64,000 nucleotides of DNA. Source: Knoellia subterranea KCTC 19937. Lineage in GTDB: Bacteria > Actinomycetota > Actinomycetes > Actinomycetales > Dermatophilaceae. Positions 1 to 7,981 of the stretch are shown here, piece after piece. Under the pieces are notes generated by a model, which ran no database searches, was not told the DNA's origin, and saw nothing but the letters and a program-made list of their open reading frames with translations. Each line of letters begins with the position of its first letter. Position 1 is the stretch's first letter. The stretch is taken from positions 62,001 to 126,000 of the forward strand of contig NZ_AVPK01000007.1 in the NCBI RefSeq assembly GCF_000768685.1, in the 5' to 3' direction. The position numbers and the translations under genes are program-made.

Positions 1-341
1 GCCAGGTCGTCCCACGCGTAGCGCACCGCCTGGCGCTGGATCTCGATCCAGGCCGGAAGGAGCTCACCGCGCTCGGTGAGGCCGGCGTTGTCGAGGTAGT
101 AGCCCCACCAGGACGTGCCCTTGTCGCGGTCGAGGTCGAAGAAGGTGACGACGCCCGAGGGGACGCCGTGGCGCTCGTAGACGAGGACCTCGCGGTCGTC
201 CCGGGTCCGGGTCGACTCCCACCAGGCGCGGTGCTCGTCGGCCGAGATCACGTGACGGGTCAGGGACACTGCGCGAACGTCAGGGTGGTTGCGCCACAAC
301 AGAATTGCGTCCATGTCGGCGTCGGTGGCCGGGCGAAGCAT
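1..341 (-). CDS. GNAT-family N-acetyltransferase, PseH-like (partial, C-terminus off window)
   Basis: The complement reads open from ATG at 341 to the left edge, giving 113 codons of an N-terminus. It begins MLRPATDADMDAILLWRNHP, the typical opening of GNAT enzymes that acetylate amino-sugar nucleotides (PseH/WecD/RimJ-like), with a tryptophan-rich core (AWWES, SWWGYYLD). PseH-type enzymes acetylate an amino sugar during nonulosonic-acid synthesis; that assignment is by resemblance only. It is transcribed away from the acyl carrier protein gene at 475. The acetyl-CoA-binding motif would lie beyond the left edge, so the family call rests on the first half alone. Confidence 0.7.
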   Translation of the reverse strand, partial: MLRPATDADMDAILLWRNHPDVRAVSLTRHVISADEHRAWWESTRTRDDREVLVYERHGVPSGVVTFFDLDRDKGTSWWGYYLDNAGLTERGELLPAWIEIQRQAVRYAWDDL

Positions 342-474
342 GTGCACTCCGTGAAGGTCTTGGGGGTGCACATCCGGGGTGTCGCAACGGGGGTCTTCGC
401 GGCGACATCGGTCGAGTGCGGGGACTTCGTTACACTACCTCAGGCCCCACATCCCCGGACTTCGAGGCACACCG

Positions 475-726
475 ATGAGCGCACTGAGCCGTGACCAGAT
501 CCGCACCATGATGGCGGAGGTTCTCGCCGCGCAGGGCAAGGAAATGCCCGCCGAGGACACCGCCAACCTCGAGGAGCTCGGCTTCCGTTCGTTGGACTTC
601 TCCGAGCTCGCGCTCCGGGTCGAGGACGAGACCGGCGAGGAGCTCAACTTCGACGCCCCCGGACTCCGTCAGATCCAGACCGTGGCCGACGTCCTCGACT
701 TCCTCGAGCAGCTGCAGGCCGCGTGA
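475..726 (+). CDS. Acyl carrier protein
   Basis: This 83-residue acidic protein has the acyl-carrier fold: helix 1, then ELGFRSLDFSELAL, where Ser39 is the expected 4'-phosphopantetheine attachment site. The usual Asp before that Ser is replaced by Arg (RSL instead of DSL), which may restrict which phosphopantetheinyl transferase or partner recognises it. ATG 475 is preferred over an in-frame upstream start at 379 because family similarity begins there. Its stop overlaps the GTG of the acyl ligase (GTGA), so the two are translationally coupled. A TACACT hexamer at 431-436 is a possible -10 element. It probably carries an acyl group for the ligase and reductase that follow, decorating a surface glycan. 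Confidence 0.88.
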   Translation: MSALSRDQIRTMMAEVLAAQGKEMPAEDTANLEELGFRSLDFSELALRVEDETGEELNFDAPGLRQIQTVADVLDFLEQLQAA

Positions 727-1952
727 GCCAGGCCCCCGCCGGCGAACCCACGCGGGGTGCGGGCAACCGCATCGTCCTGCGCGGAGTCGCCACGACCTGG
801 GGTGAGCTCGACACCCTCGACCTGCCGCCGGCCGCCGCCGTCCTCGTCGAGGACAACCTCCAGGCCGCCCGCGCCGTCTGGACCCACGCGACGAGCGATC
901 GCGAGACGCTCGTGACCTCGCGCACACGCGTGACGCCCGACCTCGGTGCCGACCTCCGGGCCGAGGGGCTCGCGCTCGTGTCCGGCGACCTGTCGCAGGT
1001 CGAGCCCGCGACGCTCGAGCGTGACGCCCAGCCGGGCCGCATCTGGCTCCTCACCAGTGGCAGCACCGGCCGCCCCAAGCGCGTGGCCCACACCCTCGAC
1101 TCGCTCACCACGGTGGGCGGCGACCAACCGGCGCGCACGTGGCTGTGCCCCTACGCGCACGGCGCCTACGCCTGGTGGCAGGTGGTCACCCTCGGGCTGA
1201 CCGTGCCCGGGCAGGACGTCGTCTTCATCGAGCCGGACGAGCTCGACACCTGGCCCCGGATGGCCCTCGACGCCGGCGTGACCGCGGCATCGGGCACCCC
1301 GACGTTCTGGCGTCAGGCCCTCTACCGCGACCCCGAGGCCGTCGCCGCCCTGCCCCTCGAGCAGGTGACCCTCGGCGGCGAGCCGGTCGACCAGGCGATC
1401 CTCGACCGACTCATCGAGCTCTTCCCGAAGGCTCGCGTCTCGTGGATCTATGCCTCCAGCGAGGCCGGTGCGTCGATCGCCGTCCACGACGGCAAGGCGG
1501 GCTTCCCCGAGGCCTGGCTCGACCGCGATACCCCGGGCCGTCCCCGGCTGAGCATCGTCGACGGTGAGCTCGTCATCGCCTCGCCCAAGCGGGGCGAGGG
1601 CATCGATGAGCACCTGCGCACCGGGGACCGGGTCGAGGTCGTCGACGGCCGCGTCCTCATCACCGGGCGCCTCGCCTCGGACGAGATCAACGTCGGGGGA
1701 TCCAAGGCCTCCGCCTCGCAGGTGCGCGACGTTCTCCAGTCGCACCCCGCCGTCGCCTGGGCGTCGGTCAAGGGGCGCAAGGCACCCATCGTCGGCAACA
1801 TCGTCACCGCCGAGATCGTGACGACCGAACCCGTGAGCGACGACGAGCTGAGCGCCTGGGCGCGTGAGCGCCTCCCCGAGTACGCCGTGCCCCGTCGGCT
1901 ACGGTTCCTCGACGCCATCCCGATCAAGGAGACCCTGAAGAGCGATGTCTGA
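723..1952 (+). CDS. AMP-dependent acyl-CoA/acyl-ACP ligase
   Basis: This 409-residue member of the ANL superfamily adenylates a carboxylic acid and transfers it to a thiol, here probably the neighbouring carrier protein. The phosphate-binding motif TSGSTGRPK lies at about residues 111-119. The C-terminus has the hinge region (EINVGGSKAS) and the catalytic-lysine segment (IPIKETLKSDV). It is shorter than standard ligases (500-plus residues), mainly at the N-terminus, as is common for ligases in polysaccharide and flagellin-glycosylation clusters. GTG 723 overlaps the carrier protein stop, and its own stop overlaps the reductase start by 8 bases. The acid substrate cannot be told from sequence. 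Confidence 0.85.
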   Translation: MSQAPAGEPTRGAGNRIVLRGVATTWGELDTLDLPPAAAVLVEDNLQAARAVWTHATSDRETLVTSRTRVTPDLGADLRAEGLALVSGDLSQVEPATLERDAQPGRIWLLTSGSTGRPKRVAHTLDSLTTVGGDQPARTWLCPYAHGAYAWWQVVTLGLTVPGQDVVFIEPDELDTWPRMALDAGVTAASGTPTFWRQALYRDPEAVAALPLEQVTLGGEPVDQAILDRLIELFPKARVSWIYASSEAGASIAVHDGKAGFPEAWLDRDTPGRPRLSIVDGELVIASPKRGEGIDEHLRTGDRVEVVDGRVLITGRLASDEINVGGSKASASQVRDVLQSHPAVAWASVKGRKAPIVGNIVTAEIVTTEPVSDDELSAWARERLPEYAVPRRLRFLDAIPIKETLKSDV

Positions 1953-2691
1953 CCTTCCCCCCATCGGCCCCGCCTCCGTCGTCGTCGTCTCGGGCGGCTC
2001 GCGCGGCCTCGGGCTGGCCATCGTCACCGACGTCCTCGACCGGGGCGCCAAGGTGGCCGCGTTCGCCCGCACCATCACGCCGGAGCTGCAGCAGCTCGCC
2101 GACGCGCACCCCGACCGCGTCCTCGTGGCGTCGGTCGACGTCAACGACCACAAGGCCCTGACCGCGTTCATCAAGGATGCCGAGGCCGCCCTCGGTCCGA
2201 TCGACGCGCTGGTCAACAACGCCGCCGTCGGACAAGACGCGATGCACATCCACATGTCGCCGCAGCAGATCGGCGACATCATCGCGACGAACCTGACCTC
2301 GCCGCTCGTCCTCACCCGCGCCGTGCTGCGTCGCATCATGGCTCGCGGTGGCCGCGGTCGTGTCGTCATGGTGACGTCGGTGTGTGCCCAGCGCGGCTAC
2401 TCCGGCCTGGTCGCCTACTCGGCCACCAAGGGTGGTCTCGACAGCGCGATGCGCACGCTGGCCCGGGAGATGCACGGACGCGTCCTCGTCAACAGCGTCG
2501 CTCCCGGCTTCTTCGCCTCGGAGATGTCCTCCGTCCTCGGCGACCAGCAGCTCGAGACGATCGCCCGCCGCACCCCGTCGGGGCGGATGGTCGAACCCGA
2601 CAACATCGTTCCCGTGGTGCGCACCCTGCTGTTCGAGGACACCAACCTCAACGGTCAGGTCATCACCATCGACGGCGGCAGCAGCATCTGA
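1945..2691 (+). CDS. Short-chain dehydrogenase/reductase, FabG-like
   Basis: This 248-residue classical SDR has the NAD(P)-binding GGSRGLG (residues 17-23), NNAA, and the catalytic pair Tyr158-x3-Lys162 in AYSATK. FabG-type enzymes reduce 3-oxoacyl-ACP, and the carrier protein and ligase directly upstream make an ACP-bound substrate likely. A sugar-nucleotide substrate is the alternative. It overlaps the ligase by 8 bases, completing a coupled ACP-ligase-reductase set of the kind that makes acyl groups for glycan decoration. Confidence 0.87.
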   Translation: MSDLPPIGPASVVVVSGGSRGLGLAIVTDVLDRGAKVAAFARTITPELQQLADAHPDRVLVASVDVNDHKALTAFIKDAEAALGPIDALVNNAAVGQDAMHIHMSPQQIGDIIATNLTSPLVLTRAVLRRIMARGGRGRVVMVTSVCAQRGYSGLVAYSATKGGLDSAMRTLAREMHGRVLVNSVAPGFFASEMSSVLGDQQLETIARRTPSGRMVEPDNIVPVVRTLLFEDTNLNGQVITIDGGSSI

Positions 2692-3107
2692 GCGGGGTCC
2701 TGCTCGACCTGCCCGGCGTCCGGGGGCTGCGACTGCACCCGGGGCGCGAGCACCGCTGTGCCACAGGCACGCACAGCCATCTCTCCGATGGACGGGTGCT
2801 GTGCTGGCAACCCGACGGTGCCCGGGAGGGCGACTTCGCGGTGGACGGCGAACTCACGTCCGGTGGCTTCCCGCCCTCTCTCGCGAGACGCCTCGTGGAG
2901 GACGGTCGGGAGGACCCGTGGGGTGACTGGACGCGCGCGGAAGTGTGCGCCAAGCTCGCCGACGTGCCGATCGTCGTGTGGATCAGGTCGCGGGCCTGGC
3001 CCGACGGCGATGAAGTCAACGTGGGCGGTCGCCGGATCCGGCTCGTGACCCACCGGGTCGACGACCTCGTCGTGAGTCTCGGCGAAGTCGTTCCGGAGAC
3101 GGACTAG
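2688..3107 (+). CDS. Hypothetical protein, start uncertain
   Basis: Codons show the strong G/C third-position bias of real genes here up to the TAG at 3105-3107, but no ATG, GTG or TTG lies in frame before GTG 2796. Either a CTG at 2688 overlapping the SDR stop (CTGA) is used, giving 139 residues, or translation starts at GTG 2796 (103 residues). The protein is hydrophilic, with a WGDWTRAEVCAKLADV segment and a basic, valine-rich tail, and matches no family I recognise. Its position suggests the glycan-decorating operon. The TAG stop sits in a CTAG palindrome that also supplies the stop codon of the convergent gene at 3104. Confidence 0.6.
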   Translation: MSGVLLDLPGVRGLRLHPGREHRCATGTHSHLSDGRVLCWQPDGAREGDFAVDGELTSGGFPPSLARRLVEDGREDPWGDWTRAEVCAKLADVPIVVWIRSRAWPDGDEVNVGGRRIRLVTHRVDDLVVSLGEVVPETD

Positions 3108-4624
3108 GCTCCGGAGTGCCGGTCGAGGAAGCTGCGTGCCCGACGCTTCAGCGCCGGGACGGGGCGTCCCAGTTGATGAACGACCTTGTATGCCGTGGAG
3201 CTCTCGATCGCGATCGACCGCTCGAGCGTGCGGATGCGCCGGTCCCTGGCCCGCAGGGTGCCCTCGAGCCAGCTCACCTTGCGACGGGTCTCGTCGAGGG
3301 CAGCCTCGGCGTCGTGCAGGCGGTTCGCCTCTGCCGATCGCGAGGTCGGGGCCGGGCGGGAGTCGAGCTCAGCGGTCGGTGCAGCGGAGCCCTCGACCCC
3401 GGCCATGGCGAGGAGGTCGCGCACCACGTCGTCAGTGGTCGGGGCGGACCACAGTCCGGCCGCTCCGTCGGCGCACACGCGCTGCGCGAATCCACTCAAG
3501 CCGTGCCGCACTGCTGCGGTGTGTCCCGAGTGGTCGTCGGGGTCGACGGGGTCGGCGTGCCCTGCTTCCGTTGCCCGCCCGTCGCGGTCCTCACCGAGCG
3601 CGGCGAGACCTCCGTCGGGGCGCACGAGCACGTCGCGGACGTCGGACGGAGCCTGCGGCCACGCGGCGTAGGCCTCGACCAGCTCACGCAGCCGTTCCCG
3701 CCCGGGGCCGGCGACGGCTCGGCGCAACTCGGATTCGAGGAGCCGTGAGCCGGCCGGGTGGGGGAGTGCGGAGGCAGGGAGGGCCACGTGCCGCGTCACG
3801 ACCCATGCGGGGGCGAGGGGCAGGCCCAGCCCGGCGTCGAGCAGGCGTTCGGCGGTGGCCCACACGTCGCGCAGCGCCGTTCGGCCCTCGGCCCGAGCCG
3901 CGAGCGATGCGACGGCCGCCTGGGCCGGGCCGCTGGCGTCGGTGAGGTCGCCTGCTGTCAACACGACCGATGGGGCAGCCGCGTCCGGCCACGCCGCCAG
4001 CACCTCCACGTCGTCGAGTTCGGCGAGGCGAGCGGGGGTGGGCGGCGCGGTGGGTGCGCCATCCACGGCGTCCGTGACCGACCAACCGGACGCGGGGTCG
4101 GGCACCGCGATGTCGAGGAAGCGGTCCATGCCGGTGGGGTTCGAGAGCGAGGCCACAACACGACCGGAGTCGCCGGCGAGGCCGAGGACGAGTCGCACCC
4201 AGTCGGTGGCATCCGCAACGGTCGAGTCGGGCGAGCAGGTGGCCTCGGGCCCGCCGACGGCGACCACGAGGTCGAAGGTGTCGCCCTGTGCCGCGAGGCG
4301 GTCGAGGCCTCCGGCGATGACGCCGCCGGCGGCCATCTCGGCGGACCCGGTCAGGGCACGGGCGTCGGGGAGTCCGCGCACGAGTCGATGGGCCGCGGCA
4401 CCTGCGGGAAGGTGGGCACCCAGCGAGACAGCCGGCATACCGGCAAGAAGGATCCGAGCGTCGGTGGGCAGGTCACGGGCCGCAGCCGCGACGAGTGCGC
4501 CCAGCGCGGCCGACGGCGACGCAGCGGGTTCGGACCAGTCGGGGATCTCGCCGCCGACCATGCGCGCACCGGACTCGGGGTCGATCTCGTGGGGCAGCAC
4601 AGTGCCATACAGTAGCCGCCACAT
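3104..4624 (-). CDS. Hypothetical protein with C-terminal coiled coil, glycan cluster
   Basis: This 506-residue protein starts at ATG 4624 (MWRLLYGTVLPHEI). The first 300 residues look like an alpha/beta fold with glycine- and aspartate-rich loops (ILLAGMPAVSLGAHLPAG, DLVVAVGGPEATC) that recall nucleotide-binding or methyltransferase-like proteins, without a clear SAM motif. Residues about 440-480 form a short heptad-like coiled coil (LHDAEAALDETRRKVSWLEG), followed by a basic tail. Coiled coils after a glycan enzyme domain often act as chain-length rulers or membrane tethers; that is inference. It is transcribed divergently from the GT2 gene at 4658 with only 33 bases between, so its promoter must be compact or shared. 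Confidence 0.8.
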   Translation of the reverse strand: MWRLLYGTVLPHEIDPESGARMVGGEIPDWSEPAASPSAALGALVAAAARDLPTDARILLAGMPAVSLGAHLPAGAAAHRLVRGLPDARALTGSAEMAAGGVIAGGLDRLAAQGDTFDLVVAVGGPEATCSPDSTVADATDWVRLVLGLAGDSGRVVASLSNPTGMDRFLDIAVPDPASGWSVTDAVDGAPTAPPTPARLAELDDVEVLAAWPDAAAPSVVLTAGDLTDASGPAQAAVASLAARAEGRTALRDVWATAERLLDAGLGLPLAPAWVVTRHVALPASALPHPAGSRLLESELRRAVAGPGRERLRELVEAYAAWPQAPSDVRDVLVRPDGGLAALGEDRDGRATEAGHADPVDPDDHSGHTAAVRHGLSGFAQRVCADGAAGLWSAPTTDDVVRDLLAMAGVEGSAAPTAELDSRPAPTSRSAEANRLHDAEAALDETRRKVSWLEGTLRARDRRIRTLERSIAIESSTAYKVVHQLGRPVPALKRRARSFLDRHSGA

Positions 4625-4657
4625 GCCCACCCCAGCCGCGACCCCGGAGGCTTCCGC

Positions 4658-5524
4658 GTGACACCCAGACCGAGCATCGGCGCCGTCGTGCTGTCGATGG
4701 GCGATCGGACGCAGGAGCTGGCCACGGCCCTCGAGACGCTGCTCGCGCAGGAAGGCGTCGACCTCGACGTCGTGCTCGTCGGCAACGGGTGGGAGCCGAC
4801 CGGGCTCCCCGACGGTGTGCGCACCGTGCACCTCCCCGAGAACGTCGGGATCCCCGAGGGACGCAACGTCGGGGCACGCGAGGCCCGCGGCGACCTCATC
4901 TTCTTCTACGACGACGACGCGCACCTGCCCACGACGGACGTCCTCGCCCGCCTGGCGACCGAGTTCGCGGACCCGTCGGTCGCGGTCGCCCAGCCCCGGG
5001 GCGCCGATCCGGACGGGAAGCCATCCCCGAGGCGCTGGGTGCCGCGCCTGCGCACCGAGGACGGTGGCGCCCCCGGTGAGGTGGTCGTCTTCTGGGAGGG
5101 CGTGTGCGTCATCCGCCGGGCGGCGTTCGATGCCGTGGGTGGGTGGCCCGGGCACTTCTGGTACGGCCACGAGGGCATCGACCTCGCCTACCGACTACTC
5201 GATGCCGGGTGGAGCCTGCGCTACCGCCCCGACGTCGTCGTCCATCACCCCGCGACCCAGGCCGCGCGGCACGCCGTCTTCTATCGGATGAACGCCCGCA
5301 ACCGCGTCTGGGTCGCCCGGCGCAACCTGCCCGCGCCGCTCGTCCCCGTCTATCTCGGCGTGTGGACCGGAGCCACGCTCGCCCGCGTGCGCGACGTCGA
5401 GCCGCTCAAGGTGTGGTTCCGCGGGTTTGCCGAGGGATGGCGCTCCGACCCCGGACCCCGACACCCCATGCGCTGGAAGACCGTGTGGCGACTCACGCGG
5501 GCCGGTCGGCCCCCGGTGGTGTGA
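4658..5524 (+). CDS. Family 2 glycosyltransferase (rhamnosyltransferase-like)
   Basis: This 288-residue GT-A-fold enzyme has the nucleotide-sugar-binding acidic run FFYDDDAH (Asp85-87), the acceptor-region motif WEGVCVIRRAAFDAVGGWP, and GHEGIDLAYRL with the catalytic-base acidic residues. This layout is typical of WbbL-type rhamnosyl and related transferases that extend surface polysaccharides on the cytoplasmic face. GTG 4658 is preceded by a good ribosome-binding site (GGAGG at about 4646). Its stop overlaps the GTG of the next gene (GTGA), so the two transferases are coupled. Donor and acceptor sugars cannot be assigned. Confidence 0.87.
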   Translation: MTPRPSIGAVVLSMGDRTQELATALETLLAQEGVDLDVVLVGNGWEPTGLPDGVRTVHLPENVGIPEGRNVGAREARGDLIFFYDDDAHLPTTDVLARLATEFADPSVAVAQPRGADPDGKPSPRRWVPRLRTEDGGAPGEVVVFWEGVCVIRRAAFDAVGGWPGHFWYGHEGIDLAYRLLDAGWSLRYRPDVVVHHPATQAARHAVFYRMNARNRVWVARRNLPAPLVPVYLGVWTGATLARVRDVEPLKVWFRGFAEGWRSDPGPRHPMRWKTVWRLTRAGRPPVV

Positions 5525-6564
5525 GCCGAGTGTCGAACCCGTCGGTTCTGCACGTCACGCTCGCCGGCGTCCGCAGCGCAACACACCTCGTCCACGCTGG
5601 AAGCTTCCTGCGCCACCTGCTGTCCGAGACCTCTGACGACGTCGTCGTGGACTACCTGGGGTCCGGGCAGTTCCTCGGGCGCGACAACGTTCGCCCCGAG
5701 CACGTCGAAGCATTCCTCCCTGTGGGTCCGCGTCTTCAATTGCGTTCGGGGACAACGGAAATCGGTGCTTCCCAGGCCGGGGGAGTTCGCCAGCACCTGC
5801 TCCTGTCCGTCGGTGCACCGGGCATCAAGCCGTGGCTCCGACTCGTGTCCCGGATCCGTCGGCGCCCCCGCGTCGTGGTCCTCGACGAGGGCATCGGCAC
5901 CTACGGCGACTGGCGGACCCGTCGCGACGCGTGGCGTCGCCAGGGCGGGCGCGAGCCGTGGCCGACCGTGCGCTCGTGGGCGGTCAGTGGCGCAGCGGAC
6001 CTGTTGACCGACCAGCGCTGGGCACTGTACGAGCGGGAGCAGGAGCGCGACCGGGGAACGTGGCGCGTCGTGCCCGAGGTTGCAGCCGGTTTCACCGAGG
6101 CGCTGTCCTCGGACAGCACGGTGGCATCGGGTCAGGCCGTCTATCTCACCCAGCCGTGGGTCGAGCTCGGGCTCGTGTCGGAAGCCGACTTCGGCCAGCA
6201 TCTCGCCGAGGTGGCCCGGGCGTGCAGCGTCGTGGGTCTCGAGCTCGCCATCCGACCACACCCGGCCGAGGAGGGTGGCCGCTACGCCGCGTGGCGCGAA
6301 CTGCCGCGCGAGGTGCCGGCCGAACTCGACCCGGCCGTCGTGGGAGCGCCCCTGGTGCTCGGGACCGACAGCACCGCCCTGCTCAACCTGGCAGCCGTCC
6401 ACGGGCGGCCCGCCGTCCGGGTGACACTGCGGAGCCTGGAGCACCTCGAGCGGGCGCTGAGTCGGGACCAGCGTGAGCTGCTCGACACGTTCCTCCCCGC
6501 ACCCGTCCGACCGGACGCGGCGGGCGACCTCGAGGCTGCCCTCGCTCGCGCGCTCGGTGCGTGA
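5521..6564 (+). CDS. Polysialyltransferase-like glycosyltransferase
   Basis: This 347-residue protein carries the three signatures shared by bacterial sialyltransferase families: an acidic-acidic-Gly motif (VVLDEGIGTYGDW, Asp122-Glu123-Gly124), a His-Pro motif (AIRPHPAEEG, His247-Pro248) and a later TDSTALLN serine motif. These define the GT52 and alpha-2,8-polysialyltransferase (PF07388-like) groups, which transfer CMP-activated nonulosonic acids. With a PseH-like acetyltransferase nearby, a nonulosonic-acid polymer is plausible; actinobacterial teichulosonic acids are a known precedent. GTG 5521 overlaps the upstream stop; GTG 5530 is an alternative. The stretch around 5700-5790 is less GC-rich than its surroundings, which fits relatively recent acquisition. 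The call rests on motifs, so other CMP-sugar transferases remain possible. Confidence 0.6.
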   Translation: MSRVSNPSVLHVTLAGVRSATHLVHAGSFLRHLLSETSDDVVVDYLGSGQFLGRDNVRPEHVEAFLPVGPRLQLRSGTTEIGASQAGGVRQHLLLSVGAPGIKPWLRLVSRIRRRPRVVVLDEGIGTYGDWRTRRDAWRRQGGREPWPTVRSWAVSGAADLLTDQRWALYEREQERDRGTWRVVPEVAAGFTEALSSDSTVASGQAVYLTQPWVELGLVSEADFGQHLAEVARACSVVGLELAIRPHPAEEGGRYAAWRELPREVPAELDPAVVGAPLVLGTDSTALLNLAAVHGRPAVRVTLRSLEHLERALSRDQRELLDTFLPAPVRPDAAGDLEAALARALGA

Positions 6565-6643
6565 GTCGCACTGACCCGACGCTGGCCCCCGTCGTCGCGA
6601 ACCTGATTGCTACCGTGAAGTCTCCTCTGACGAAAGGGTGCTG

Positions 6644-7153
6644 GTGACCCCGCGCTTGACCCCTGCCACGCTGCGGCAACTCGCCCGCTTCGGAGTCATC
6701 GGTGTTGCCGGATTCATCGCTGACGTCGGGTCGTTCAACCTGCTGCGCTTCGCCGGTGGCGAGGGACCGCTGCACGACTACCCGCTGACCGCCAAGGTCA
6801 TCTCCGGGACGGTGGCCACGATCGTGGCGTGGCTCGGCAATCGCTTCTGGACGTTCCGCAACACCCGGCGGGACAAGGCGCACCACGAGTTCCTGCTCTT
6901 CGCCGTGGTGGCCGCCCTGGGCACGCTCATCTCGATGGGGTGCCTGTGGATCTCGCACTACGGCCTGGGCTTCCGGTCCCCGCTCGCCGACAACATCTCG
7001 GCCAACGGGGTCGGGCTCTTCCTCGGCACCGTGTTCCGGTTCTGGGCCTACCGTCGGCACGTCTTCAGCCAGCACGGAGACCACAGCGGGCTCAGCGAAC
7101 TGGCGGACCACCACGACCTGTCGGAGATCGGGCACGATCCGCAGCAGCACTGA
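6644..7153 (+). CDS. GtrA family membrane protein
   Basis: This 169-residue protein has four predicted transmembrane helices beginning QLARFGVIGVAGFIADV and the family hallmark between helices 2 and 3, GNRFWTFRN. GtrA-like proteins are thought to flip undecaprenyl-phosphate-linked sugars across the membrane and usually partner a GtrB-type DPM1-like glycosyltransferase; one lies convergently at 7212. GTG 6644 is chosen over GTG 6638 because the GAAAGG at 6632-6637 is properly spaced from it. The C-terminus is a histidine- and aspartate-rich tail of about 25 residues. A TACCGT hexamer at 6611-6616 is a possible -10 element. Confidence 0.88.
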   Translation: MTPRLTPATLRQLARFGVIGVAGFIADVGSFNLLRFAGGEGPLHDYPLTAKVISGTVATIVAWLGNRFWTFRNTRRDKAHHEFLLFAVVAALGTLISMGCLWISHYGLGFRSPLADNISANGVGLFLGTVFRFWAYRRHVFSQHGDHSGLSELADHHDLSEIGHDPQQH

Positions 7154-7211
7154 CCTGCACCGATCCGCACCGACCCGCGGGGATCGCCCGGATCGGCGCA
7201 GGGTCACGACC

Positions 7212-7976
7212 TCAGGAGGCGCGGACCTGACGGTGCGGACCGCGCGGGGTGCGCAGGCCCTTGCGGAGCGACCGTGCGCGCAGGCGCATCTTGAAGGTCA
7301 GCAGGATCATCTCGGTGCCGAGGGCGATGGTCTTGCCGAGCTCGCCGGTGACCGATGAGACGCCGACCCGCGAGTGGTAGTTCACCGGGATCTGGACCAT
7401 GCGGGCCTTGGTGATGACGGAGAGCAGGAGCATCTCCAGGCCGTAGGCCGACCCGTCGAGGCGGGAACGCTCGAGGATGACGTCGGCGTGATCCTTGGTC
7501 ATGACCCGGAAGGTGCATCCCACGTCGCTGAGGTGGTTGGTGTTGTAGAGCACCTCGATGAGCTTGGCGACTCCCCAGTTGCCCCACTGGAGGAACCAGC
7601 CCATGTTGGCCCCGCGCCAGATGAAGTTCGAGACGGTGCGCGAGCCGATGACGACGTCGCACTCGGGGGCGAAGGCGAGCAGCTTGGTGAGGTCCTCGGG
7701 GGCGAAGGTGCCGTCCGGCTCGCAGATCGCGACGAGGTCGGTCTTCGCCTCGCGCAGGCCGCGCTTGATGGCGGCGCCGTAGCCCTGGGTCGTCTCGATG
7801 TATTCGGTGGCGCCGGTCGTGGCCACTTCCTCGGACGTGCCCTCGGCGGCGTTGTTGTTGACGACGATCACCTCGTCGATCTCCGGGAGCGCCTCGAACC
7901 GCCGGATGCACTCGGCGATGCTGTCCTTCTCGTTGTAGGTCGGGAGAACAACGGAGACGGTCTTGCCCTGCCACAT
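7212..7976 (-). CDS. DPM1-like family 2 glycosyltransferase
   Basis: This 254-residue GT2 enzyme shows VVLPTYNEKDSI at the start, the acidic donor motif CEPDGTFAPEDL, and the acceptor-site region DVGCTFRVMTKD. DPM1/GtrB-like enzymes make polyprenyl-phosphate-linked sugars, matching the GtrA-like flippase gene that ends at 7153. It lacks the C-terminal membrane helices of GtrB and ends in a very basic tail (RLRARSLRKGLR) that may bind the membrane surface. It lies 5 bases downstream of the methyltransferase gene on the same strand, so the two form an operon. Confidence 0.87.
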   Translation of the reverse strand: MWQGKTVSVVLPTYNEKDSIAECIRRFEALPEIDEVIVVNNNAAEGTSEEVATTGATEYIETTQGYGAAIKRGLREAKTDLVAICEPDGTFAPEDLTKLLAFAPECDVVIGSRTVSNFIWRGANMGWFLQWGNWGVAKLIEVLYNTNHLSDVGCTFRVMTKDHADVILERSRLDGSAYGLEMLLLSVITKARMVQIPVNYHSRVGVSSVTGELGKTIALGTEMILLTFKMRLRARSLRKGLRTPRGPHRQVRAS

Positions 7977-7981
7977 GGCGA

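Noticed and set aside
5104-5520. In-frame upstream extension of the sialyltransferase-like gene
   Set aside because: It overlaps the GT2 gene in another frame with Arg/Pro-rich shadow composition; GTG 5521 at the upstream stop is the better start.
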